Shown: one piece after another, positions 49,041 through 60,400 of the stretch
Layout: each line of letters begins with the position of its first letter
Numbering within the stretch: the stretch's first letter is position 1
Assembly: GCA_963277665.1 (NCBI GenBank)
Contig: OY728123.1
Coordinates: 634,692,915 to 634,756,914 of the forward strand
Direction: 5' to 3'
From: Viscum album
Lineage: Eukaryota; Streptophyta; Magnoliopsida; Santalales; Viscaceae
Length of the DNA: 64,000 nt
Made by a program: the position numbers and the translations under genes
Notes under the pieces: model-generated
Seen by the model: the letters and a program-made list of their open reading frames with translations, nothing else
Database searches by the model: none
Told to the model about the DNA's origin: nothing

Positions 49041-49052
49041 GATATAAATATC
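49041..49052 (+). promoter_or_regulatory. TATA-like box of G5 5' LTR
   Basis: GATATAAATATC stands alone in GC-rich sequence and is identical in the 3' LTR (54277-54288). A pyrimidine-rich CCCCCCCTTTACCGTTCC follows, with a start expected about 30 nt downstream. Confidence 0.6.
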
Positions 49053-49680
49053 AATGCCCCCCCCTTTACCGTTCCTCTTGGAGTTCATCGCCGTTCTTCA
49101 CCGCCGCTCCGCTGAATCGAGCAAACGAAGCGCCCACGAGCTCGGAATTCGACGTCGGATGTTCCAGGAGCGCGATGCGGAAGCTCTGGAGCGTGGATCT
49201 GAGGCAGAACGTTGGTGTTTTGCCCGCGAGGTAGGAGGATTTTAGTTTTAAGCCCCGATCCCGTTTTTGATGCATTTTTCTGCAAATTGTAGCCGTAGCA
49301 GTATAGATCGGGCCCCGAGGGTCGTGCAGCCGCCTCCGAATCGCAAAACGGACCTCTGGGGTGCCCCCGGCGGTCCGCGGAAGATCCACAGGCGCGGTGG
49401 CACCGGCGCCGGTGGAGTCCGGCGGCACGCGACGGAGCCGCGGGGGCGCGCGGCTGAGCGCAGGCAGCGCGCGGCGGAGGGCCGCCGGCCGGGGCGGGCC
49501 AGCGGCGACGGCCGGTCCGACCTCTTTTCTCATACGAGGGTCTTTAAACCCCCGTATCCTGCAATCCGGGAGCCGGATTCGCGTGCTGTTTGCGGCGACG
49601 CGACCCTGACGATGAGGCGAACCCTACGGTGTGGGTTCGAGGGTTAAAAGGTTCAGGATCGTGGCGCATGAGCTAGAAAC

Positions 49681-49716
49681 GTCGTAAAAAATAATATTAT
49701 TTTATTATTTTACGAC
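49681..49716 (+). repeat. AT-rich hairpin in G5 LTR
   Basis: GTCGTAAAAaATAAT and ATTATTTTACGAC are inverted repeats of 13 bp, apart from one extra A in the left arm, around a short TATT-type centre. The hairpin is kept unchanged at 54908-54943 in the 3' LTR. It is an AT-rich island within GC-rich LTR sequence. Confidence 0.8.
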
Positions 49717-50524
49717 TATGGGTTGTTGTAACTTCTACCCGGAGCGTCCGATTGACGTTCCGTAAGTGGCATTGAGACCCTGATGGTACGATGGACGTTT
49801 TGAGATGGTTTCCGGGTGTTGGGACTGAGAACGGGTTGCGGGCCCCATGGGGCCGGGTTTTGGCGTTTGCGGAGAAACGCAACTTTTGCACCAAGAGTCC
49901 GATTTTGGCGGATGAATAGTCGATCCTGTGTCTGTTTCTGAGAGGATCGCAATGGTGCGATCCGTTTGATGAGTTTCGGAATCCAGGCGTGGGCCCCACC
50001 TGATCTGGCCTTTGGTGAATAGTACATTTTTCACCGGGTGTCTGTTTTGGACGAGCGAGTAGTCGATTCCGCTTGTTTTTCTGAAGGGATCGCCGTGGTG
50101 TGATCCGCTTGATTGGTTTCAGGATCATTGTGTGGGCCCCGCATGAGCTAGCTACGGTGAATAGTACATTTTTCATCGGTGCTCCATTTCGGGCGAGTAT
50201 ACAGCCTATCCTGCGTGTTATTCCGCGTGGAACGCAATGGTGGCCTTAGATTTGGCTTAGGAGTTGCGCAGTGTGGCGTTGTGGCGGGTCGCTCGGGTTA
50301 GCGACGTTTGGACTAGCAGTGGTTGAGGGTTCTCCCTTGGTTCATTCCTACGAGGGTTCGGGTGGTATCACAACCTTCGTATGGGTTTGTGATCCTCTCG
50401 ATGGGATGTTTAAACTGTTAGAGTTATGGTATCCCTCTGATGGGCCCGAAGTGGATCCTCTAGCATTCTTTACCCTAGATCGGGTTCTTGGTATCGTTGT
50501 GACCGCTTATTTACGGGCGACGAT

Positions 50525-51025
50525 CACCTATCTAGCAGGTTAACCCCGTAGGGTTTGTGGCATCAGCGGAACTATGATTCCCTACATGGTGGGCCGTGCT
50601 CAGTAGGGTTGTGGAATCGTCGGGTATACGATCCCCTACTCAGCATGTGGTTTATAGTAGGGTTACAATATCGTTGGTTATGTGATCCCCTACTCAGCCC
50701 GTGGTTTCGGTAGGGTTGTGGCATCATCGGTTCGATCCCCTACATCGCGAGTTATACTAGGTAGGGTTCTGGTATTGTCGTGACCATCTTTATATGGACA
50801 ATGATCCTCTATCTGAGTGTGGAGCTTCTATCGAGAGCCAGATCGGGTTGTGGTATCCCCCAGCGGATCCCTAGTGTGATCCCCTATCTGTGAGAACTAT
50901 GTATGCCAGATCGGGTCGTGGTATCCCCCAGCCGACACTGAGAGTGATCCACTTTCTGGGAGCTACACATACCGGAGTGGGTCTTGGTATCCCCTAGCGG
51001 ACCCTAGCGGTGGTCCCCTATCTGA
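50525..51025 (+). repeat. Degenerate tandem array of GTAGGG...CCCTAC units, G5 5' LTR
   Basis: About eight units of roughly 55-70 bp, each starting GTAGGGTT or AGATCGGG, continuing through GTGGTATC or GTGGCATC, and ending GATCCCCTAC or GATCCCCTATCT. The two ends of each unit are inverted repeats (GTAGGG/CCCTAC and CAGATcGGG/CCCtATCTG), so every unit can fold into a hairpin. The 3' LTR has the same array at 55755-56250. Confidence 0.75.
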
Positions 51026-51923
51026 TGAGTTTGGTGGTTATGTTGCTTCATCGAGGTTTCCTCAGTGATGTTATCCGACGAGTGTGGTCTCTCGGGTGAG
51101 CATCTGAGATGTTTGTTTGGGACCCGATGGAGTTTATCTCTCAGATGAGTGTCATCTGGTATGACAGTGTTCGTGGTGTACTCTCCTGGTTGTGGACAGT
51201 TGCTGGTGATGAGGTCGGTACCTCTTGTGGCTTTGTGGCGTGAGCTGAGTATATCTGGACTGTTCATGGTGTATGTATGGGTATACACCTGAGCTGAGCT
51301 GAGCTGACTAGTTGTGTTTAGCCAAGGATGGTCACGAGATGGAGTTTATCTCTCGTCTCGGTTCCCTCTAGCTGGGTTGAGCGGACTGTTGCCTTCCAGT
51401 TGCTCCCTTGGTTTTTGGGTTTTTGGGGTGCCTACTGAGTATGTTTATACTCACCCTTACACGGGCTTTGCCCGCACATGTTTGTGTCTTGTGCAGACCA
51501 CAAGACTTTCGACGGAGTTCCAGGTGGACCCGGAGTAGACGGAGCCTAGTGACCGTGTTGACCGGGGTGTTTACCGGAGCTGTGCCGAGGGAGCTTTCCG
51601 GCGGGTGTTTGTGGCAGCGTTCCCCTTCTTCAGAGCAGTTTGGACATGCTTTTCTAGTTTTCCTTTGGTGGGCCCTGTTTTGCCCTTTTGTACTTCTGTT
51701 GTACTCTTGTTTGGGATAGATGTATGCATTCAATTCCTTTTCGGTTTTATATAACTCTGCATTGTTTCATGGAGGTGTTGTGGGTGCGTGTGTACAGGTA
51801 CCTTAGGCTAATGCCTCCCATGTCTGTGATAGCCTACTCGGCGCTGGTCGCCAGCCCCTGGCATATTGGAGGCGGGCTTGGGGAGTCGCGGCTCGAGCCC
51901 CGTTGGGTCAGGTCGTGACAGAG

Positions 51924-51935
51924 TGGTATCGGAGG
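51924..51935 (+). promoter_or_regulatory. Primer-binding site of G5
   Basis: TGGTATCGGAGG, three bases after the LTR. It differs from the initiator-tRNA-Met site TGGTATCAGAGC at two positions. Confidence 0.8.
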
Positions 51936-52249
51936 AGGTTCCACCTTTGGGATCTCAGAGCGTAGCTGGTCTAGCTGTGAGCTTCGTTTGGGTTGCATAG
52001 CGGTAGTGTTAGGATGTTTCGAGTTCGGCATTCAGGCTAGGGACTCCAGTGTTGGTGCAGGGGCCGACGTATCCATACACCAGGACTCTGATAAACTGCC
52101 TTTCGACTCGGGACATTCGTACACTGGTCGCAAGGACATAATGGTACAGGCATCATATAGGGCTGGGTTTTTGGTTTTTTCCTTGTCCTTCTTGAGTCAG
52201 CTCTCCGGATATACTCTTTGGTTGTGGTGCGTCTTGAATGTATTTCAGG

Positions 52250-53485
52250 ATGCCTCCACGACGAAAGCCAATGAGCGTTCCGCAGCAGGATTGTGCTGAT
52301 GACCCGCCCCGTGTAGTGGCTGTGGAGTAGGGTGCAGGTTCTGAGGTTGCACCTCCCAGTGGTCTGCCTGTTGAGCGACCACCTGTCGAGCAGCTGGTTG
52401 TGCCAGCAATGCAGGACGAGGTTGCACGCAGGCTGAGTGCACTGCACGAGTTCCAGAGGCCGCGACCTCTGAGGTTCCGGGGTGATCTAGACCCCCAGGC
52501 AGGTGATGACTGGCTTGAGGCAGTCACCCGAGTGTTCCACCTAATGAGGACACCTCCAGATCAGATGGTGGTCCTAGCGGTGAACCTTCTGCATGGTTCT
52601 GTCGGGCGATGGTGGAGTTTGGTGACACGGTCCCATGACGAGGAGACGCTCACATTGGTAGAGTTTGAGCGGCTCTTCAGGGAAGAGTTCTATCTGGTGA
52701 CACTGAGGTCAGTGCGGATCCAGGAGCTTCTGCAGCTTCGACAGGAGAGCATGACTGTGTCGGAGTACTCAGCGAGGTTTACAGACCTATCGCGCTACTG
52801 CCTGTATATGGTTCGAGACCCATTATTTAAGGCTCGGACCTTCGAGCAGGGTTTACGCAGGGATATCCGAGCAGGTGTTGTTTCCTTGTGCCTGCCCACC
52901 TATGCTGGGGTGCTGGAGCGAGCGCTGGTGGTGGAGAGCTTTCTGGCCGAGCAGATCTCGCCTGTTAGTGCTGGGCACGCGAGAGCTGAGACTTTGTCAG
53001 TCGGATCGGCATCTGGTTGCCGAGGACAGACTCAGGGGTCAGGATGTGGTTGACGTTTCAGGAGGCGACCCCAGAATGGAGGATCTGAGGCTCAGGGATC
53101 GCAGGCTACTTTTGGTCAGCCGCAGGAGAGGCAGTGTTACGCTTGCGATGGTCGGGGAAATCTTGTTAGAGATTGACCGACCCGACATGATGCTGAGAGG
53201 GATCCTGTCGATGGACCTCCTTGGCAGAGGCAGCGTCTCGAGAAAGGAGGTCTGCAGGGTGGCGGACGTGGCGGCGGAGCGGGTGCAGCAGGAGGCGGTG
53301 GTAGGCAATACCAGTTGCCACCACCCCCACCCCCAGGTCGTCCACGCCAAGATCAGGGAGCTGGTGGTCGAGGGAGGGGACAGCTGCATGCCCTGGAGGC
53401 TATTGACCCAGAGGCACCACGGATGGATATAGGTACGCCTTGTGTCTTTTCTACTTACTGTAGTAGTTTGATAGACACTGTTTAG
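52250..53485 (+). pseudogene. G5 gag pseudogene
   Basis: One frame from ATG 52250 (MPPRRKP, a common Gypsy gag start) to 53485, broken by TAG 52328, TGA 53051 and TGA 53174. The capsid domain is clear: FRGDLDPQAGDDWLEAVTRV, then LLHGSVGRWWS, then a YSARFTDLSRY block. A single zinc knuckle near 53135-53176 is degenerate (CYAC-DGRGN-LVRD-stop): His is replaced by Asn and the last Cys is lost to the stop. After it come Gly/Pro-rich runs and LHALEAIDPEAP, the hinge that normally leads into protease. The frame ends there, so the deletion removed protease and all of pol. The uninterrupted middle part is 52400-53053. Confidence 0.85.
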
Positions 53486-53807
53486 CGGCACTTTTTCCTT
53501 TTTGTTGCTTGCTCGAGTTTTGTTCAGTGCGTTGGTAAGACCCTGTGTGGGAGTTGTTCTGCATGCTTCGAATGCGTGTGGTAGATGGATCCTTCCCCCA
53601 CCGATACACATTTTTGTGACGCGATTAAAACAGTGCGGGTGAGTCAGTGCCGCCCAAAGCGGATAGAATTGAGGTGTGGTGGATGAGTCCCTCTGACTTA
53701 TGCATTCGGGAATGGGTGTTGGTTGGTGGGCTCGCTGGTGTGTGAGACCCAGTTGAGAATCCAGTCGCTTTCCTCGTTCTTAGGGCTTTTCAGGGACGAA
53801 AAATTCT
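53486..53807 (+). other. G5 internal 3' remnant
   Basis: About 320 bp with no recognised domain. Its end, TTTTCAGGGACGAAAAATTC, resembles the short segment that closes some Gypsy pol frames just before the polypurine tract, so it may be the right edge of an internal deletion that removed pol. Confidence 0.45.
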
Positions 53808-53820
53808 AAGGGGGGGAGGA
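53808..53820 (+). promoter_or_regulatory. Polypurine tract of G5
   Basis: AAGGGGGGGAGGA directly before the 3' LTR, as needed for plus-strand priming. Confidence 0.85.
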
Positions 53821-56800
53821 TGTAGCGACTTGGGGTTTTGGCCCTGTCAGACTTTGGAATATTTCTGCAAATAATTCCAGAGCTAGGCGTGAAGACGACA
53901 TGCGATTCTGAGGCCCGGTGTGCCCGGAATTAATTTTATAAAAATATTAAGTCTTTTTATACTATTCACATCTAAAAGGTTGCTTAGAACAGGAATCTGA
54001 GGGCACAGTTGCGTCCGGAATGTGCCATTTATACTAGGCGGGGTGTAAACTTTGCGGGCGCGGGTCTGCGGTGAGAAACGCCACTAGGGGCGTTTTCGTA
54101 AATAAGTGGCGAAGTTAGTGTGCGGGAGTCGGCTCAAATAACATCTGAATGGAGTCTCGGATGGAAAATCTGAGTCCGTCGTTGCGTTCAGAATGGCGCG
54201 TTTACCCTAGGGTTGACCATACTTTTGTTCGCATCGGGCGTCGGGTCCGAGGCGGGTTTGGCGTCGGCGGGCGGCTGATATAAATATCAGCCCCCCATAC
54301 CGTTCCTCTCGGCGTTAATCGCCGTTCATCGCCGCCGCTCCGCCGAATCGAGCAAGCGAAGCTCCCATGAGCTCAGAATTCGACGTCGGACGTTCCAGGA
54401 GCGCGCAGCGGAAGCTCTGGAGCGCGGATCTGAGGCAGAATGTCGACGTTTCGCCCGTGAGGTAGTCGGATTTGAGTTTAAACCCCCAATCCCGTTTTTG
54501 CTGCGTTTTTCTGCAAATTTAATCCGTATAAGTATAGATCGGGCCCCGAGGGTTGTTCAGCCGCCTCCGGATTGCAAAACGGACCACCGGGGTGCCCCCG
54601 GCGGTACGCGGAAGATCCGCCGGTGCGGCCCAGCGCGGCGGCGAGCGGCGGAGTGCTGGCGGTGTACGGCGGAGGGCCGCCGGCCAGGGCGGGCCGGCGG
54701 CGACGGTCGGTCCAGGCCGGCCGGACTGGCCAGTCGGGGCCGGGCCGCCCTCTTTTCTCATACAGGGGTCTTTAAACCCCCATATCTTGCAATCCGGGAG
54801 TTGGATTTGCGTGCTGTTTGCGGCAACGTGACCCTGACGACGAGGCGAACCCTCTGGTGTAAGTTCGAGGGTTTAAAGGTTCGGGATTGAGGACGGGAGC
54901 TAGAAACGTCGTAAAAAATAATATTATTTTATTATTTTACGACTCCGGGCCGTTGTAACTTCTACCCGGAGCATCTGATTGGCGTGCCGTCAGTGGCATT
55001 GAGACCCTGATGGTACGACAGACGTTTTGGGATGGTTTCCGGGTGTTGGGACTGAGAACGGGGTTCGGGCCCCACAAGGCCGGGTTTTGGCGTTTGTGGA
55101 GAAACGTAGCTTTTGCACCAGGAGTCCGATTTTGGCGGATGAATATTCGATCCTGTGTGTTTTTCCGAGAGGATCGCAATGGTGTGATCCGTTCGATGAG
55201 TTTCGGAATCCAGGCATGGGCCCCACCCGAGCTGGCCATTGGTGAATAGTACCTTTTTCACCGGGTGTCCGTTTGGGACGATCGAGTAGTCGATTCCGCT
55301 TGTTTTTCCGAGGGGATCGCCGTGGTGGGATCAGCTCGATGGGTTTCAGGATTGTTGTGTGGGCCCCGCACAAGCTAGCTATGGTGAAAAGTGCCTTTTT
55401 CAACTGTGCTCCGTTTCGAGCAAGTAAACAGCTTATCCTGCGTGTTTTTTCGCGTGGAACACGATGGTGGCCTCAGATTTGGTTTAAGAGGTACGCAGTT
55501 TGGTGTTGTGGCAGGTCGCTCGGGTTTGCGACGTTTGGACCAGTAGTGGTTGAGGGTTCTCCCTTGGTTTGTTCCTAGGAGGGTTCGTGTGGTATCACAA
55601 CCTTCGTATGGGTTTGTGATCCTCTCGATGGGATGTTTAAACAATTAGAGTTGTGGTATCCCTCCGGTGGGCCCGAAGTGGATCCTCTAGAATTTTTTAC
55701 CCTAGATCGGGTTCTTGGTATCGATGTGACCATGTATTTACGGGCGACGATCCCCTATCTAGAAGGTAAACCCTGTAGGGTTTGTGGCATCATCGGAAAT
55801 ATGATCCCCTACGCGGTGGGCCATGCTCAGTAGGGTTGTGGAATCGTTGTGTATACGATCACCTACTCAGCATGTGGTTTATAGTAGGGTTACAGTATCA
55901 TTGGTTATGCGATCCCCTACTCAGCGCGTGGTTTCGGTAGGGTTGCGGCATCGTCGGTTCGATCCCCTACATCGCGAGATATACCAGATAGGGTTCCGGT
56001 ATCTTCGTGACCATCTTTATATGGACTATGATCCTCTATCTGAGTGTGGAGCTTCTGTCGAGCGCCAGATCGGTTTGTGGTATCCCCCAGTGGATCCTGG
56101 GTTTGATCCCCTATCTTTGAGAACTACGTATTCTAGATCGGGTCGTGGTATCCCCTAGAGGACCCTGGGAGTGATCCCCTATCTGTGAGCTACGTAAACT
56201 GGAGTGGGTCTTGGTATCCCCTAGCGGACCCTAGCGGTGATCCCCTATCCGAGGAGTTTGGTGGTTATGTTGTTTCAGCGTGGTTTCCTCAGTGATGTTA
56301 TCCGACGAGCGTGGTCTCTCGAGTGAGCGTCTGAGATGTTTGTTTGGGACCCGATGGATTGTATCTCTCAGATGAGTGTCATCTGGTATGGCAGTGTTCG
56401 TGGTGTACTCTCCTGGTTGTGGATAGTTGCTGGTGATGAGGTCGGTACCTTTTGTGGCATTGTGGCATGAGCTGAGTATATCTAGATTGTTCAAGGTGTA
56501 TGTATGGGCATACACCTGAGCTGAACTGAGCTGACTAGTTGTGTTTAGCCGAGGATGGTCACGAGATGGAGTTTATCCCTCGTCTGGGTTCCCTCTGGCT
56601 GGGTTGAGCGGACTGTTGCCTTTCAGTTGCTCCCTTAGGTTTTGGGTTTTTTGGGTGCCTATTGAGTATGTTTATACTCACCCCTGTATGGGCTTTGGCC
56701 GCACATGTTTGTGTCTTTTGTAGACCACAAGCCTTTCGACGGAGATCCAGGTGGACCTAGAGCAGGCGGAGCTTATTGAGCGTGTTGACCGGGGTGTTTA

Positions 56801-57146
56801 CTGGAGCTGTGCCGAGGGAGCTATCCGGCGGATGTTTGTGGCAGCATTCACCTTCTTCAGAGCAGGTTGGACGCGCTTTTGTAGTTTTACATTGGTGGGC
56901 CATGTTTTCCCTTTTGTATTTCTTCTGTACTCTGGTTTGGGATAGATTTATGCATGCATTTCCTTTTCATTTTTATATATCTCTGCACTGTTGCATGGAG
57001 GTGTTGTGGGTGTGTTTGTATAGGTACCTTAGGCTAATGCCTCCCATGTGTGTGATAGCCTACTCAGTGTTGGTCGCCAGCCCTTGGCCTATTGGAGGTG
57101 GGCTTGGGGAGTCGCGGCTCGAGCCCTGTTGGGTGGGGTCGTGACA
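53821..57146 (+). repeat. 3' LTR of G5
   Basis: 3326 bp, from TGTAGCGACTTGGGG to GGTCGTGACA. It matches 48567-51920, with the same TATA-like box (54277), AT hairpin (54908-54943) and hairpin array (55755-56250). Open frames inside it mirror those in the 5' LTR and are not called as genes. Confidence 0.93.
55755..56250 (+). repeat. Tandem hairpin array, G5 3' LTR
   Basis: Counterpart of 50525-51025, with the same unit order and inverted GTAGGG/CCCTAC ends, plus scattered substitutions. Confidence 0.75.
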
Positions 57147-57151
57147 ATAGC
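57147..57151. repeat. Target site duplication of G5, right copy (ATAGC)
   Basis: Exact repeat of 48562-48566. Confidence 0.93.
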
Positions 57152-57336
57152 AGTTGTTGCGCCTAGTTGCGGTCGCCATCCCAGTCTGGCCACTGGAGAA
57201 TGCCAGACCCCTGGCGTTCAGATCTGGCCACCTTCCGCTCAGATCCGGTTTACGCAGGGTTACCGCATGGTGCCGTGGTTTCGCTTCGTTTCTGCACAGT
57301 TCGTAGTCCTTCCGGACTCCCTCCAACGGCCGGAGG
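57152..57336. other. GC-rich island, right part
   Basis: Continuation of 47905-48561 after the G5 insertion. Composition changes abruptly to AT at 57337. No motif recognised. Confidence 0.45.
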
Positions 57337-57337
57337 T

Positions 57338-57401
57338 AACCCTTAAAATTAATTTAATGAATTTAGTTTGAAATAAATTAATTAGAATTAATTTAAGGGT
57401 T
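57338..57401. repeat. Imperfect inverted repeat
   Basis: AACCCTTAAAATTAATT at the left and AATTAATTTAAGGGTT at the right are inverted repeats with one missing base, spanning 64 bp right at the edge of the GC-rich island. It may be a fold-back structure or a very small relic transposon. Confidence 0.6.
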
Positions 57402-60400
57402 AAGATTCAATTAAATCCGAAACATTAATGTAATTTAATAATAAATTAAATTAAAGATTAATTTGATTTTTGGAATTAAAAATTAAATTAATGGTTTATT
57501 TTAATTTTCGGAATTGAAATTAAATTACACAAAAGGAACTGATAATTAAATTATTTTAATTTGTTAAATTCATTTAATTTATTAGAACACCCCATAAAGT
57601 TAAATTTATCGCAGATTAATTTTATTGTGCATTGCATATACCGACTGATCTTGAGCTAGTGACCGACATGTGCATGTCTGAGTTATTTATTTATTTAATT
57701 ATATATTCAATGTGTGTGATGATTGTAGTAAATAATTTTATAAATGACGGTCTGCTAATTGTCTTTTAAATTCAAATATATATAAGGGCATGCACGTCCA
57801 ATGCACCTACTGTACATTGTACCTAGAGACCCCCTCTCCTGCAAGCGAGTATATTTTCTAAAACACGATGACGTTCCAAGACGTGGACCCTACCATGTTG
57901 AGGTGGAAATCCAGACGGAAGCCGAACAACATTCACTAAAAGCGGTTTCTGATACAAGTAAGGTTTTGACACAGGTTTGGAAAACCCCTAGGTCAAGATT
58001 GATCCAATATGGATAGATCATAGTTTACTGCTCAAGATCAGTCGAATTGATTTGTTTACCTTTATGCATGGTTTATTGTTTTATGTGATTGCACGATTAT
58101 TGCCTGATCACATAGGATAGTAAAAAAGATTAAATGCATAAAGTTGTGACGAATAGTTTTCTATTGCATGTTCATTTGTGAGCACGACAACCCTATTTGT
58201 ACATAATAACTAGAAAAGGATTATATTCTTTAATCAATATTAAAAATCCCTCTAAGATATATTAAGACCAAAATGCCTTTCATTTCTCACATCTAAACAA
58301 AACCTGCTGTTTGGGTGCTAATCAGCCTCAGTTGAGTGTGCCTCTTACTACCAGGCCATTTCCATGTGAGAAATGGGTAAAATTAACTAAAGTGAGTAGT
58401 CAAGGATTAGCCTTAGCTAACTTGCTATCACTTTATAGGAAAGAATTTGTGGGAATCATGTTCAGATTCCAAAAGTGGGGACTTTACTCAACAACATAAG
58501 GAACCACAAGAACAAGTGGTTGGCCAGCATAGAGCCTTCCTTGAAACCCTCCAATAAGTGTTGTAGCCCTAGCTTGTAGACTACAAGGGAGGTTTCAAGG
58601 ATCCTTTCCACCAGAGTACTCATGTGACAGAGTATTCTGAATCTAATAGTGAAGGCTGTTAAGGTTCTCTAAAATAGTGGGAGACATTACTATTATATAA
58701 TAATAAATTAATCATGAATGTCTAATGTGGAATCAGATAAGAAGTACTAATCTTCTTAATGTTATTTGGTAGTAAAAACTGGAAAGCTATACCACAATAC
58801 ATGATTGAGATAAATAATGGATAAAGAAAAGGTCCACCCTGGCACGAGTATCTAAGTATAGTACGGGTGATTGTACATTGTATTATAATATATGAGACTC
58901 AAGGTGCCATTGTCCTTACATATATTAAATAACCTCCCTTAGTGAGGTTTAAATAGCTTATAGGAGACTAATGTTCAAAGCATATGATAGTAATGTCATT
59001 ATGCTGTCTTCAATGTCTAATGTTAGTTGTGGTCTCTACATCAGAACATGGATAATATCAAATGATGTCTCATCTCCATGTAGTTTTCAAGGAGAAAGCG
59101 AAGAAATGATATGAATACGAAATGTATACACTCAATCTGTATAAATTTAAAGGAAAGTTGTGATCATTCAATACATCCTCTTTTGATATCAATTTCACCC
59201 CACTACTCAAGTCTCATTTAATGTTATAAAAAGAACAAGTATTGAGTAAATGCTTAAATTACCAATTTTGGTAAAGATATCCAAGTAAATAAGAATATCA
59301 AAGATAGTTTCATCTTTAATTATTATGGAGAATAAATATGAAGTCATTCTGAAAAGTTCAATGTAATGTTATGCAAAAGGAACATTCGCAACATCCTTCA
59401 ATAAAAGAGGTATTAACATGAGGTTATATTTTGGATCGCATAACATGAAATAAAAATTATGGAAGTTTAACAAACTAATTTTAAGAATCAAGTTATCGCT
59501 TCTCCTTCAGACATATTCATTACATAAAAGTAATGTTTCAATATTACTTGTGTATTAAAACTCACATATGTGTGTTTAAATACTACAACAAAAAAAGTAT
59601 AGAAATGTTAATGGAATTTTGGTGTATTTTCAAAGTGGCTGAGAAAGGGTGATGCCTAGGCCAGATGTGAGAAGTACACGACTTCAATATTTCCAATTAA
59701 ATGATTCTTATTGAAATATTATTAAGCATAACTAGAAACATTAATCTCATGTTTCCTTTAACACACATAGACATTATTCCAGGTTTTGGAATTAATGTTG
59801 TCTTTGGTATATGATACTCAAAAAATAGTTCACTACTACATGAATCATAGGCAATATGAGATGAATATAAATGTAATATTTTTATACCAAGTTGTGGAAA
59901 GTTAATTTTTTTCAATTAAAACTAAAATTAGACTTCAAGATTATACCTAGTATGGTATTTTGGCTCCATAGAGCTAAACACCATTGGTATTATCAATGTA
60001 TTTTGTTTGCAAAAAGAATCCTTTAGAAATAAAAGGTAAGTCACAAGGTTTTTGGAGTTAGTTAAATAATTGAACATGAACTATTCCAAGAATAAACGAG
60101 AGGTATATACATACACTTCATAATATTCCTTCAATGTATTGAAGGAATGATAATGTCAAGTGAGTGCACATTACATTATCAACATCGGGACATTGATGTA
60201 AATGAGGAGGATTGATGATGAAGTCTTACATGTTAACATGGATCAAAATGTAGCGTGGTGTAATTCTTAAATGCACATTTTATACGTCATCGGTTTGATG
60301 TAAATAGTATCAATGTTACAACAGGCAGAAACATCCATTCTATTTCATGACATGATTTACAAATAATAGTGATTTCCCATAACCAATATGCCAACTAAAA

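Larger units (their letters stand above)
48567..51920 (+). repeat. 5' LTR of G5
   Basis: 3354 bp, starting TGTAGCGACTCGGG and ending GGTCGTGACA. It is highly similar to 53821-57146. A segment near 48718-48750 (GGCGGGGGTGTGATATC) is absent from the 3' LTR and accounts for most of the 28-bp length difference. It contains a TATA-like GATATAAATATC, a GC-rich coding-like stretch (49250-49620) in which I recognise nothing, a hairpin at 49681 and a tandem hairpin array at 50525-51025. Confidence 0.93.
48567..57146 (+). mobile_element. Non-autonomous GC-rich Ty3/Gypsy element G5
   Basis: 8580 bp: LTR, primer site, gag pseudogene, polypurine tract, LTR, with a perfect 5-bp target duplication. The internal part is only 1.9 kb and has no protease, RT, RNase H or integrase. 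The element must have depended on enzymes from another one, as large-retrotransposon-derivative types do. The gag type and initiator-tRNA-Met-like primer site place it with Ty3/Gypsy. It is strikingly GC-rich against its AT-rich host Copia element, into which it is nested. Confidence 0.92.

Noticed and set aside
49054..49647. Open frames of 126-155 codons in the G5 LTR, plus counterparts at 54498-54890
   Set aside because: Arg/Pro/Ala-rich, low-complexity products from GC-rich repeats, open on both strands. The two LTR copies differ by indels that change the frame.
52875..53432. 185-codon plus-strand ORF overlapping G5 gag in another frame
   Set aside because: The gag frame carries the capsid motif, the zinc-knuckle remnant and the hinge. 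This frame shows nothing and is a shadow.
58311..58499. 62-codon ORF as Copia gag
   Set aside because: The position would fit, but there is no gag motif and no CCHC knuckle, so the assignment cannot be supported.
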